Shown here piece by piece: positions 1 to 9,222 of a DNA stretch of 64,000 nucleotides. Location of the stretch: contig WPIO01000026.1 in assembly GCA_009760855.2 (NCBI GenBank), positions 3,959,501 to 4,023,500 of the forward strand. The letters run 5' to 3'. The DNA is from Cristatella mucedo. Lineage: Eukaryota; Bryozoa; Phylactolaemata; Cristatellidae. Each line of letters begins with the position of its first letter. The stretch's first letter is position 1. Made by a program: the position numbers and the translations under genes. The notes beneath the pieces were generated by a model. The model was not told the DNA's origin. It worked only from the letters and a program-made list of their open reading frames with translations, and ran no database searches.

Positions 1-674
1 TCATACGTTACTCCAATAACAAATAGACCTCTTTGAATTGTTATGTCTGAAATATTAGTAATCCATCTACCATTAACTGTTTTGTCATATATTTGAGTAG
101 TCAGCGAACCATCCATAGTTCCTTTAAAACTTACAATTGTAGCATTTCCAACTGATCTTCGCAGATAACCAATATTTACACCATCATTTGGATTTACAGG
201 ATCAGACATTATAATAATTGGATTATAATTCATATTCAAAGGCATATTTAATGGCGTTCCACCTTTTATAAAATTAACATCCATATATGCAACACTTGCA
301 AGGTCACTTAATTCGGGATTAGTAACAGTTAATGATCCCATTACAATTAAATCTCCAAAAATCCCACCAGATTTTGATAGTTTCGTATCAGCATAATCTT
401 TTGTAGCGGCATCACTTAGTCTAACAGGATTTGCAAGATCTATCAGTCTATGATTATTCATATCAAGATCTCCATCTGCAGTTGTTCATCTAGATACTTT
501 TGTAACAAAGTTTGTATCTATATACTTTCTGTTTACAGCATCTGTAGAATCAACAGGATCTCCAAGATTTTTTATTAGATTCTGATTCATATTTAAAGAT
601 CCATTCATAATATCTCCAGTCTTACGAATATAATTTTTTTGACTAGATCCTTTTCTACGATACCAGAGCGACAT
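1..674 (-). pseudogene. Tail-fibre-like repeat protein, element A (runs off window)
   Basis: The reading frame carries repeats of roughly 27 residues with the pattern L-(N/D)-M-N-x4-I-x-N-L-x-x-P-V-x3-D-A-V-x3-Y; three or four are readable (for example LNMNQNLIKNLGDPV and LDMNNHRLIDLANPV). Such repeats are typical of trimeric fibre shafts of phages and large DNA viruses, so I infer a virion attachment fibre. I place the start at 674 because that ATG follows a TATAGA motif and lies one base past the stop of the upstream gene. One in-frame TGA at 488-486 interrupts it; the frame is otherwise open to the left edge, so the C-terminus lies outside the window. Confidence 0.6.
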
Positions 675-675
675 T

Positions 676-1536
676 CTATACAATAGTAATAACAAAATCA
701 ATATATGTAATATTATTAGCAACTGTAAGATTATTAATCATATAAGTACATGATCCATCGATATTTATTACTAAAAGGAAAGTACCAGAAACGCCATAAG
801 TGTTATCACTAGTTAGCTCTAAAAAGACTCCAGTTGTATTAGAACACCGGAGTATGCTAGATACTGTTTGAAAGTTTGTTACTGATCCAGCAACAAAAGT
901 TTTAAAGGTGTTGCATAACCAATTATATTTCCTTGCTGATTAAAAACTGCAATGTCTGCAGGAGTTGTTTTCAATGTAGAACTTTCTGTTCCAGTTCCAT
1001 CCATTTACATTAATATTAAATATGTTTAAAGGAACAATAGTTGAAGCATTCGCACAACCAGTAAGCCTTAAATACAAAGTAGAACATTTATAAGAATCAA
1101 CAGATTGTTCTGTTACAACATCTAAATTTTTCAAAGATGTAATTCTGTTTGATCCTAGATCAAGAGTACTATTAGAGTTACCATTTAAAACTTGAGACAT
1201 ACTTTTTAGTAAACCATAGTTTATTACTTTGTAAGGCCTAGAATCTTGATATACAGTTCCGTCAACAGATCTTCCAGATATACCAGTTATATTTCTACAG
1301 TTTAACTGAGATAACATTTTTGCACTATTCTTTGAAAGTAAGTCAGATAAATTAGAAACAAAAGCTATTTCACCTGAAGCATTAGTTGCAACAGTATTAA
1401 AGAAGTTTGAATTAAGAGCATAATCTAATCTTTTTGCATCTCCATCATTTACTGGAAAACCAAGATTTGTAATGCTATTTCCATTAGCATTAAGATTACT
1501 AAAAATATTACCATTAATCTTACTAATATTATCCAT
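676..1536 (-). pseudogene. Tail-fibre-like protein with one shaft repeat, element A
   Basis: The protein begins MDNISKINGNIFSNLNANG, close to the start of the tail-fibre gene at 53,991 in element B, and carries one shaft repeat (LNANGNSITNLGFPV). The rest is a serine/threonine/asparagine-rich beta-type region without recognisable domain. The frame changes between about 910 and 1,010, so it is not intact. Its TAG stop (678-676) overlaps the TATAGA motif in front of the next fibre gene. The start at 1536 is supported by the ATATATAAGA sequence just before it. Inferred role is virion fibre or fibre-associated protein. Confidence 0.55.
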
Positions 1537-1546
1537 TCTTATATAT
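1537..1546. promoter_or_regulatory. Ten-base bidirectional spacer between divergent starts
   Basis: Only TCTTATATAT separates the start codon of the fibre gene (1536, minus) from that of the membrane protein gene (1547, plus). It holds a TATA-like core readable in both directions, as at 13,437-13,445. Promoter function is inferred from recurrence at most starts of the element. Confidence 0.45.
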
Positions 1547-2637
1547 ATGGAAAAAATTAAAGAAAAATCTGAAATCTGGCTTAGATACAACTAAAGAAGT
1601 ATTATCAGGAACAACAGCTCAACAGAACTAGGATCAAAAGCAATTATAAAAGTTGCTCCTAAGATTGCAATGAAACTTAGTTTACACGCATCAAACAAGA
1701 TTGCAACTATTGTTCCAAAAGTTTTGCAGGCATTCAAAGTAATTGGAACTGCTACAAAAGCACTTGGAGGATTTCTATCAGGAATAACAGGCATTGTAGA
1801 TCTTGGTTTATTTATAAAAGAAATCGTAGATGATATTTCTTCTGGAAAATATGGCAATGTCTTCTGGAAAACAATTGCAGAAAAAAAGAAGGACTGTCAA
1901 AAATGGTGGCTTCTTTAGAGGTTGGCTTTTACATACACGAGATTTTGCAAGAAGCAGAAAGAGCTAAATCTGGTTGGTACTTAGATCCTAGTAAGTTTCT
2001 CTCAGATACATTTGGAGAGGAAGTTAGTTGGACCGCTGCTCAACTAGATCCTATTGCGTGGAAAAAGAACTTTCTTGAAGTAAGATCAGGTGGATTTCTG
2101 CCTGCAATTCCAGTGCTCATAGCAAGTATAGCTTCTATCATTGGAGGTATTGGTTTAGGTGTTTCAATAGCAGTATCAGTTGCAGGATTGATTAAGAAAA
2201 TAATTGACAGTACAATGTATACAGCTAAGGCACCAAAAATGGATACGCATGAAGAACGAATGAGTGCTTTGAGTTTACAAAGTGAAAGACTAAAGAATGC
2301 AATTACAGACACAAAAAATATGATAGAATTACTTGATAGAAACATTGATATTGATTTGAGTGACAAAGTGCAGAATAGTGAGGTGAAAAACAGATTAGAT
2401 TATCTTAAAACTGGAAAACAGTTAGTGGAAGTATCAGGAGTTAGCTATTCAGATAAGTTAAGGGAAGATATAAAAAAAGTAGAAAGTAGTACGATTGGAG
2501 GAAAAAAGACCTGTAATTATCAAGCAGAGAGCGAAATGCTAGTAGCTAATCTATATGCACAAGGTAAATCGCAAGAAGAAATACATAGAGAAGTATTAAA
2601 ACTAAGAGATGAATTAAATTCTAGATGTAGAAATTAA
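1547..2637 (+). pseudogene. Membrane-associated viral protein, element A
   Basis: I do not recognise the family. After a disrupted N-terminus (frame changes near 1,575-1,660 and again near 1,900) two open stretches remain. The first has a hydrophobic helix-rich region; the second has a strong membrane segment at about 2,100-2,215 (PVLIASIASIIGGIGLGVSI) followed by a charged coiled-coil-like C-terminus. Position between fibre genes and the HNH gene, and the shared start motif, place it in the viral set. Large hydrophobic virion proteins of this kind are common in Polinton-like viruses, but no specific role can be assigned. It ends tail to tail with the HNH gene, overlapping by four bases. Confidence 0.45.
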
Positions 2638-3193
2638 AAGTCTGTGTAGCGAACAATTCTGGAATCTTCTGTTAAACTATAAGTAAAATTTAATCTTGCG
2701 AATTGCAAATGGAGGCGTATTGCTGCGAAATCTCTAGCAACAGCTGCATCTTCTGCAAATTCATAGTATCCCAAATGATAATTAGTATTATCTACTTTAA
2801 TATATGATTTATATTTTTTTGCTCTTTTATCAAAACAGACGCCGATATATTTAGATTTATTATTTTTTGTATTCCCCAATTTCTTCGATTTTCAAATTGT
2901 GTTGCAACTCTTAAATTAGAAATCCTGTTATCAGATTTATCTAAGTTTTCATGATCGATCTGAAAAACAGGCATCTCTTCTTTCATTATAATCCATTCCA
3001 ATCTATGACTTTTATAACGCTTTCCATCAATACATATAATTATATATCCATAACTGTCAATACTTCCGGCCTCACTTCCAATTGATGCTTTCCCTCTTCT
3101 ATTTATCCTCCAAAAGAATCGACCAGTATCTGGTTCATAATGAAGCAGTTCCATAACTCTATCTCTAAAAACAGAAACCTCATCTTGATTCAT
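2634..3193 (-). pseudogene. HNH endonuclease with AP2 domain, element A
   Basis: The N-terminal half has an HNH-type core: SHRLEW, then FQIDHENLDKSDNRISNLR, the usual H-N-N arrangement of homing-type HNH nucleases. The C-terminal half (2,634-2,879) is an AP2-like DNA-binding domain (SKYIGVCFDKRAKKYKSYI, then YEFAEDAAVARDFAA). The two halves are in different frames joined near 2,870, so the gene carries a frameshift. HNH-AP2 fusions are known from phages, giant viruses and selfish elements, where they cut DNA and spread themselves. Element B has a homologue at 63,591. The start follows ATATTAAGAA. Confidence 0.75.
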
Positions 3194-3248
3194 TTCTTAA
3201 TATATAATAGTTTTATTTGTCTTTAAATAAAATTTATTTTATCATAGA

Positions 3249-4016
3249 ATGGAATATCATGAGATAAAGCTAAACCTATCAGAACATCATGTAAACTTAA
3301 TACACAAATCTGATAAGCCTATTTCAATCAGACTAAAAAAAGAAGATCTATCAGGTTCAATTACAATCTTTGTAAAAAAAACACAACTAAATAAAATAGA
3401 AAAGTGTAGATTAAAAAACACTGGCATACAATTAAATCTAAGTTTGAAGCAATTGAAACAGAATAGAAAAGTTGGCTCAGGCATCGTGGATTTCATAAAT
3501 AAACTTACAGGAAACCGCGAAATGCACCTAAAACTACCTTCAGGAGTAAAATCAGAATTTGTACCAGGTGGATCATTCAACGGTACTAACCGTTACTCAT
3601 ATGCGGGCCCAGGAACTAAGTTTACTCAGAAAATGAGTGAAGGCTATACAGGCGTGAATGACCTAGATAGGTCTGCTTTGGTCCACGATAGTTTATACAC
3701 TGAAACTGGATCAATGGCCGAACCTAAAAGAACAGAGATAAGAAACTTGTCAGACTTGGTATTAGCTGAGTCTGCTGCTAGAATTGCACTTGATCCTCGT
3801 CAACCAAATTACGTACGTGAAGATGCTAAGACTGTAGCAGCTGTTATGGCAGCAAAAGCAAAATTAGGTTTAGGCCTTGGCGGAGCTCTAAACGATTCAT
3901 TTGCTACTGATTTTCTAAAAGATAAAATAAGTAATCCTGCTAGTCTTAATAAGATAAAAAGTTATGCCCTTGGAATAGTTGATAAAATGCTTGATATCAC
4001 TCGGAAAAAGATCTAA
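3249..4016 (+). CDS. Phospholipase A2-domain virion protein, element A
   Basis: This open 255-residue frame has the parvovirus/adintovirus-type PLA2 signature: a calcium-loop motif YAGPGTKF at about residues 118-125 and the catalytic pair in LVHDSLY at about 145-151. In parvoviruses and adintoviruses such domains are virion-borne and help the particle cross the endosomal membrane. The N-terminal 90 residues are basic and contain TQLNKIEK, conserved in element B. The C-terminal part is alanine-rich and helical. The start is supported by TCATAGAATGG and by the matching start in B. This is one of the best preserved genes of copy A. Confidence 0.75.
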   Translation: MEYHEIKLNLSEHHVNLIHKSDKPISIRLKKEDLSGSITIFVKKTQLNKIEKCRLKNTGIQLNLSLKQLKQNRKVGSGIVDFINKLTGNREMHLKLPSGVKSEFVPGGSFNGTNRYSYAGPGTKFTQKMSEGYTGVNDLDRSALVHDSLYTETGSMAEPKRTEIRNLSDLVLAESAARIALDPRQPNYVREDAKTVAAVMAAKAKLGLGLGGALNDSFATDFLKDKISNPASLNKIKSYALGIVDKMLDITRKKI

Positions 4017-4066
4017 AAAAATTTAACTTACAAACTAATTTTTATTTATTTTATATATTTATACTT

Positions 4067-4540
4067 TTAAAACTCTGCTGGATTAAACATTGATCTCTTT
4101 GGTGAACTATAAACTTTTACTTGGTCAATTTTTAGTCTAATATTTAATCTTTCTTCATTATTATAGTATTCTTTTGAAATATAACTATCATCAAGAATTC
4201 CAGTGATACAAAAAGCATTTCCTAATGTTTTATTTACGTCTGCTGGGCTAGATACTTTAATTTGTTTATTATTCTCATCAAATATAATACTAGGTTTCTT
4301 TCCAAAATCAAATCTAATTCCAATTGTTGACCTTGCACTAGCATCAAATGCTTTGAAATCTAATTGTTCACTCGATCTATCTACAATGTTTTGAATATAA
4401 GGAAGTGATTCTTCTGTTATATACATCAACGCACTAAGATAAGGTTTTGAATCTTTTGAAATTTTCTCTTGAACGTGTGCAGGCTTTCCTTTTGGGATAA
4501 CAACTGCAGAATTTTGGAGAAATACAAATTTCTTTTCCAT
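4067..4540 (-). CDS. Conserved viral protein of unknown function, element A
   Basis: The 157-residue frame is complete and begins just after a TATATGGAATGG start motif. I recognise no domain. The C-terminal half is the better conserved part against the broken copy at 62,440-62,725 of element B, with the shared stretches TGILD, EERLNIRL and QVKVY. The pattern of beta strands with a basic start could fit a small DNA-binding or virion protein, but this is only a guess. It lies between PLA2 and the protease gene on the opposite strand from PLA2. Confidence 0.5.
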   Translation of the reverse strand: MEKKFVFLQNSAVVIPKGKPAHVQEKISKDSKPYLSALMYITEESLPYIQNIVDRSSEQLDFKAFDASARSTIGIRFDFGKKPSIIFDENNKQIKVSSPADVNKTLGNAFCITGILDDSYISKEYYNNEERLNIRLKIDQVKVYSSPKRSMFNPAEF

Positions 4541-4568
4541 TCCATATAGTAGAAATATTTTTTTTAAT

Positions 4569-5306
4569 TCAAATTAATAATTGCATGACTGTACCAAAAT
4601 CAACAAATTCCATTAATTTAAGAAAGATTAAGCACCTCATTCCACAATCCGTTTGATTAAACTTTTGCAGTTGAAACGTCTGAAAACTTGGTGTAACACC
4701 GAAATAATTAATCACTTCTGGCATTGGAGGAGCACCGAACGAGTCAAAGTAAAAACATCGATCTCCAATTTTTTTAAGAGCTACCCAGTGATATATTGCT
4801 AGATCTGATTTTCCAGTATTGCAAATAAGACACTCATTCTGTTCTGGAGAACTTAATTCATCTCTTGCAAATACACCTCTGAAATTTTTTATATCTAATT
4901 CTTTAACATATTGGTTTATTTCTATATCAGTAAGGGGTGTACTTTTTAATTTTTTTTAAATTGTTGATAGTTCTTCTTAGTTCAGAAAGTATTTGTTCTT
5001 TACTCATATCACCACCAAATTTCTTTCCATGTCTCAAAACTCCAGTACCTAACTTTTTACCCTGAGATAGAACTCCACCACCAAACTTCTTTCCATGAGA
5101 TAGAACTCCAGTTCCTAACTTTTTACCATGAGCTAGAACTCCACTGCCACTCTCTGATCTTAACTTAACAAACTTTGACTTTTTACTTTCACATATCACA
5201 CAAATTGCTTTAATCATTCCTCTAAGACCTTTTGTACTATCTATCTCGACATACTCTTCATGAATGCTATCTGTAGGCTTTTTGCATTCAAGCAGTAAAT
5301 TTCCAT
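4569..5306 (-). pseudogene. Zinc-ribbon / repeat / adenain-type protease, element A
   Basis: Three parts follow one another. The N-terminus is a small zinc ribbon resembling DUF5679 (second knuckle ICVICESKKSKF). Then comes a glycine-rich tandem repeat (GVLxHGKKxGx, four units), then a short helix. The C-terminal 125 residues match adenovirus-type cysteine proteases (adenain, C5): FRGVFARDEL, YHWVAL with the catalytic His, YFDSFGAPP with the Asp, and FNQTDCGMRCLIFL with Gln and Cys. Such enzymes cleave virion precursors during maturation of Polinton-like viruses. Frame changes near 5,290 and 4,950 break the gene; the fused order is the same in element B. The start follows TATAGAA at 5,307 onward. 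Confidence 0.7.
5018..5150 (-). repeat. 33-base in-frame tandem repeat inside the protease gene
   Basis: About four units of 33 bases encode GVLxHGKKxGx. Alternating units end in LGT or FGG, suggesting a doubled higher-order unit. The equivalent position in element B has an unrelated 27-base unit. Confidence 0.75.
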
Positions 5307-5340
5307 TTCTATAATATAAAAACTTTTTTTAGTATAGGAA
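5307..5340. promoter_or_regulatory. Divergent promoter region, protease / ATPase
   Basis: The 34 bases between the two start codons contain TATAGAA-type motifs for each direction: TATTATAGAA before the minus-strand gene and AGTATAGGAA before the ATPase. Function is inferred from position and recurrence. Confidence 0.4.
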
Positions 5341-6013
5341 ATGTCTCTTCGAGTAAGGGCGTTTAATTTTGGAAAAGATGTAGATACTGGTCATAAAGAA
5401 CCTTTAGCGAATGTTCCAATCAGAGCTTTAGTTTTAGGTCCAAGTGGTTCAGGTAAGTCTCAACTTATCATGAATTGGATATTTTATGGAATGGTTAATT
5501 ATGATTGCTGCACAATTATTGCTTCAAGTTTAAAATCAAAAATTATATCGTGGACTTATGTCAATGACAAAAGAAAACAAGGCTTACTCTTGGATTAACG
5601 GAATTGATGCTATGCCAGAAGTAGACTCGTATAAGAACTGCAAGAATGTTGTTGTACTTGATGATTTAATGACTGAGGATCAAACTAAAATATTAGACTA
5701 TTTCACACGAGGAAGACATAAAGGTCTGAATATTTTCTATCTTGCTCAAGGCTTTACTAATATACCTAGGAGAGAAATCAGAAATAATGTAAATCTAATA
5801 GTAATCTTTAAGCAAAACACAACTGACATTGAGTATATCCGTGATGCATATGTTGGAGATATTGATAAGAAACAATTTAGAGAATGGATTAACTCTTGTA
5901 CTAGAAACCGTTTTGGTTATTGTGTAATAGATCTAACAAAGACTGAGTCAGAAGGAAGATTTTGGTCTGTTGATTCAGAAGGTAAGCAATTAATGACAGT
6001 TTTTAATTATTAA
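5341..6013 (+). pseudogene. FtsK/HerA-type genome packaging ATPase, element A
   Basis: The protein has a Walker A motif LGPSGSGKSQL near residue 36 and a Walker B motif NVVVLDDLM. The downstream block FTRGRHKGLNIFYLAQGF and the C-terminal WINSCTRNRF and GRFWSVD are typical of the A32/FtsK-HerA ATPases that pump DNA into capsids of Polintons, adintoviruses and large DNA viruses. The size of about 224 codons fits. A single indel near 5,540 splits it into two overlapping frames. Element B has the homologue at 60,946-61,596, the most similar gene pair of the two copies. The start is supported by AGTATAGGAAATG. Confidence 0.85.
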
Positions 6014-6026
6014 TAGATATAGTAAA

Positions 6027-7480
6027 ATGTTTAATGGAAAAATTTACTCGAGTGGTAAAAAACCTTACAAAGGAAGTGTTCAAGAGGCATTAGATTATGA
6101 AACTAAACTTCAAAACATGCAAGATCTAAGAGATGCAAATATTTTAGAAAACTCCAGTGAGATACAAAGAATAGAATCAGAAATTGCCGTAAGAGATGCT
6201 GCTGAGCATAGACTAAACGAGCAAGCATTAGAGAGATCTACTGATAACTCAGGTAAAGTTGTTGTTGAGAAACTTAAAAAGAATTAGACCTAAACTTGCT
6301 TTACAGATAGAAAAAAGAACAACTGCAGAAAGTTTTAGAATACAAACAAAAACCAGACATATCTAGTACTATTCAAAAAGCAAGAATAGCTATTAGTGAA
6401 GGAAAGCATAAAAAGGCAATTACTATAGCAAATCAAGCAAAGACATATGCAGCAAATCCAGAAATACGAGAAGCTATTGATGCTGCTCAAAAAAGGTTTA
6501 GCTGAAGAGTTAAATATAAATCCAACTACTGGCACACCGAAGAAAACTGTAGTAGATTTTGATAAAGCTGAATTAATTAAATTACTTAATGAAAAAAATG
6601 GATTTGTTCCAAGGTATGTAGCAAGAATAATAAATGAGATTGATAGTACAAATACATATTTAAAACTATATGAGCTAGGAGTAAAACTTAATAATGAAAA
6701 AATGTATAGTGCTGAAAAAGAACTAGAACCAACTGCTCATGATATCTTAGAATACACAACTAATTATTATACTAAGTTTAATGATAAACAAATGGAAGAA
6801 GTAGGTAAAGTATATGAATCAACAGTTGATATAAAGAAAGATTTACTTGATATTATTGGAGCAAAGAAAACTGGTAGACTATCTAATCAAGTAAAAATGA
6901 TTGTTAAGAATCTTAGTAAAGAAAATCTTTCTAATGTTGTTATAGAGCTAGACAAAAAGAAAAAAAGAAGTGTAAAAGAGCAAAGAGTTTTAGATTATTT
7001 AAGACCTAGAATAGGTAAGGGAATAGAAGTAATTCCATTAGTTGTAAAGAATGATTCAGAAGTATTTGACAAGATAGAATTGTGCATTCGTGAACTTGCT
7101 GCTGGAAATACTGGAGTAGTAAATTCTATTAGTGCTGCTGTTGATTACCTTGCAAAATCTAGAAAAGTACGCAACGACATCTACTCTCCAACTGCCGACT
7201 ATAGCACATCTTTTTCAGCGGTCCTGAACTGCTACTTCTATGCTACTCACTACCTCAACTGCTCTCCTGACTCTGCTATGCTTCCCACTTTCTCTTTGTT
7301 GCGTGAGACGAAGTCTGTTGGCTACCGAATGCGTACCGAAAGCCGCTTAGGCTGTGAGTACGCTATACAAAACTCCTGCGTAACACCCACATGGTCTTTA
7401 TGAATTTGTGGAGTTACTGACGGAGATACATTACATTACATTACATTGCTAAAATTAATAAACTTTTAACTTTTATATGA
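6027..7480 (+). pseudogene. Large helical viral protein interrupted by a LINE, element A
   Basis: The gene begins MFNGKIYSSGKKPYKGSVQ, matching the start of the gene at 60,933 in element B. It is rich in alpha helix and charge; a middle stretch (ARIAISEGKHKKAITIANQA, about 6,380-6,440) looks TPR-like. I do not recognise the family; position next to the packaging ATPase suggests a core or DNA-handling protein. Frame changes occur near 6,285, 6,325 and 6,490. A 3' LINE fragment sits at 7,168-7,449, just before the last residues, which resume after it as KINKLLTFI. About 480 codons would be involved without the insert. Confidence 0.55.
7168..7449 (+). mobile_element. 3' fragment of LINE family 1 inserted in a viral gene
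   Basis: The first bases (TACGCAACGACATCTACTCT) and the body match the 3' ends of LINE copies at 36,000-36,200 and 40,050-40,315. The fragment ends in a TTACA-type tail (ACATTACATTACATTAC). The uninterrupted homologue in element B at 59,910-60,000 shows it landed inside the coding region. It carries the last residues of the reverse transcriptase ORF and the 3' UTR. Confidence 0.8.
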
Positions 7481-7490
7481 TATATAGAAA

Positions 7491-8354
7491 ATGTCTGATC
7501 TTCTTGGTGTAGCTAAGGATATTCTAAAAAATATTGAGTCAATCAAAAAGGGTACTGCTGCAAGTAAAGAGGGGTATATTTTTAATGTAACAGGAACTAC
7601 TAATCCAATTAGAATTAGAATTAGTGATCCTATAAAACTTAAAAATAAAAATTTTAAAGTTTGCTTCAAAAAGTTTGGTGGAACTAATTCTATTAAGAAC
7701 ATTACATCATCTAATAATACTTTTGTGTATAGACTTGTTGGTGGTTCTGAGCGAGTAGTAAGAATTCCTCCTGGCATATACGCTGTTGTATCTGATGATG
7801 TAAATGTTGGCATAGTAGATGCAATAAATAATTCTGTTGTTTTACCTGGAAGTGATAAGTTTGTCTTAGATATTGATACTGCTACTTCTAATTCTTGGAT
7901 TACTATGCCTGATGGGTTTACATTTGTTGCTGTTAAATATACTATAGCTACATTACTTGGATTTACTGGAACTGTTTACAAGACACTTCCATTAGATACA
8001 TATAGTGCAGCTCCTGGAAAACAGTTTACACAAGTAGTTGTAGATCCAGCAGAAAAAATTACTTCAGGGAATGAAGTTTTTGTTTCTGATCTAAACTTAA
8101 TTCTTATAAACTGTAATTTGGTTGCTAGTGGAACAAGTTATATAAATAATATCGAAACCCAAGCTCTAAGAAGTTTTGCTTATAATTTCTATCCTTGGGA
8201 ACAAATGGTATATGAGCCGAATACTCTTGAATATCACAATCTTGTTGGTGATTCTATTTCTGATATATTGATTACTATTACAGATCAAAATTTAAAAGTC
8301 TTAGATTTTGGTTCTCAGCAAATTACTGTTTTAATAGAAATTATTGAAATATAA
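7491..8354 (+). CDS. Penton-like minor capsid candidate 1, element A
   Basis: This intact 287-residue frame is beta-rich. It contains the block PPGIYAVVSDDVNVGIVDAI, then a strand-rich region, then a LLGF motif near residue 160. Proteins with a G-x-Y, I-x-x-A-(I/L)-N and LGF succession recur next to capsid genes in adintovirus/Polinton elements, so I infer a penton-base or minor capsid role. The next gene has the same succession, suggesting the pair arose by duplication. The start has a strong GATATATAGAAAATG context. Homologue in B: 59,044-59,907. Confidence 0.55.
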   Translation: MSDLLGVAKDILKNIESIKKGTAASKEGYIFNVTGTTNPIRIRISDPIKLKNKNFKVCFKKFGGTNSIKNITSSNNTFVYRLVGGSERVVRIPPGIYAVVSDDVNVGIVDAINNSVVLPGSDKFVLDIDTATSNSWITMPDGFTFVAVKYTIATLLGFTGTVYKTLPLDTYSAAPGKQFTQVVVDPAEKITSGNEVFVSDLNLILINCNLVASGTSYINNIETQALRSFAYNFYPWEQMVYEPNTLEYHNLVGDSISDILITITDQNLKVLDFGSQQITVLIEIIEI

Positions 8355-8361
8355 TATAAGA

Positions 8362-9216
8362 ATGTCGATAAGAATAACTGGAACTACCAGTTCAGATTCA
8401 AAAACTCTTGTTCCTCCAATCCTATTAGGATCTGATTCTGGTTATAACAAAATAGGCTTACGGAGAGTTGAGTTTACGTATACAAACAGAGTAATATCAA
8501 ATGTTACTACTTCAGTAAACGATATGCTTTGGTATAAAACAATGACAGCCCCAAACAATTTCTCAGTTGCTATACCAGAAGGATATTATGATAGTCAAAA
8601 GATTGTTTATGCATTAAATCAAGCACTATTAAATGTAAAACCAACATCCATGCTCATCAATCTTGCTAATAGAAATAGTACTGGAATAAGATTTAGCGTC
8701 GATGCCGATGATAAAATAACAATGCAAGTTGCTGGAGATTTTGTTGTATTACTTGGGACAAATTCTGGAATAATCAACTCTATTGGAGATACTCTAGGTT
8801 TTAATTCAAACCTGCAAGGCACATTCGATGCTGCAATGGTTGGTGGAACTCCATACGAAGCTATAGAAAAAGCAATGTATTTTTCTGGTACTTATAAGGC
8901 TTGGAATAAAATGCAACTTCCTGATAATTCTGGAGTAAAATGGGTAAGTATTGATTGTGATCTTGTAGTTCCTAATAGAAACTATGTTGAATATAAACAA
9001 GGATTTTTAGAGCAATCATCGTCTTTATATTTAATTGATATTAATGCTATTAATCCAGGAGAAAAGGTTGACGTGCACATTCCAAATATCTTATTCTTGC
9101 CAACTCGAGGAGAAATTGATGGTGTTCACAGTCTTAAAATTAACTTAACAGATCAAGATAAAAATGCAATAAATACTATTACAGATGTTATAGCTACAAT
9201 AGAAATTTTAAAATAA
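8362..9216 (+). CDS. Penton-like minor capsid candidate 2, element A
   Basis: I start it at the ATG at 8362, seven bases after the preceding stop, because TAATATAAGAATG precedes it and element B starts at the same residue (MSIR-). The frame of 284 residues is intact, beta-rich, with IPEGYYDSQKIVYALNQAL near residue 70 and DTLGFNS near 145. It resembles the upstream gene in this central block and is inferred to be a second vertex or minor capsid protein. The C-terminal half (GGTPYEAIEKAM, VDVHIPNILFLPTR) is strongly conserved in B (58,136-59,035). Confidence 0.55.
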   Translation: MSIRITGTTSSDSKTLVPPILLGSDSGYNKIGLRRVEFTYTNRVISNVTTSVNDMLWYKTMTAPNNFSVAIPEGYYDSQKIVYALNQALLNVKPTSMLINLANRNSTGIRFSVDADDKITMQVAGDFVVLLGTNSGIINSIGDTLGFNSNLQGTFDAAMVGGTPYEAIEKAMYFSGTYKAWNKMQLPDNSGVKWVSIDCDLVVPNRNYVEYKQGFLEQSSSLYLIDINAINPGEKVDVHIPNILFLPTRGEIDGVHSLKINLTDQDKNAINTITDVIATIEILK

Positions 9217-9222
9217 TATAGG

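Noticed and set aside
6027-7480. Fusion of a viral gene to a LINE protein end as a new gene
   Set aside because: The joined frame at about 7,165 is an accident of a 3' LINE fragment; element B shows the uninterrupted end.
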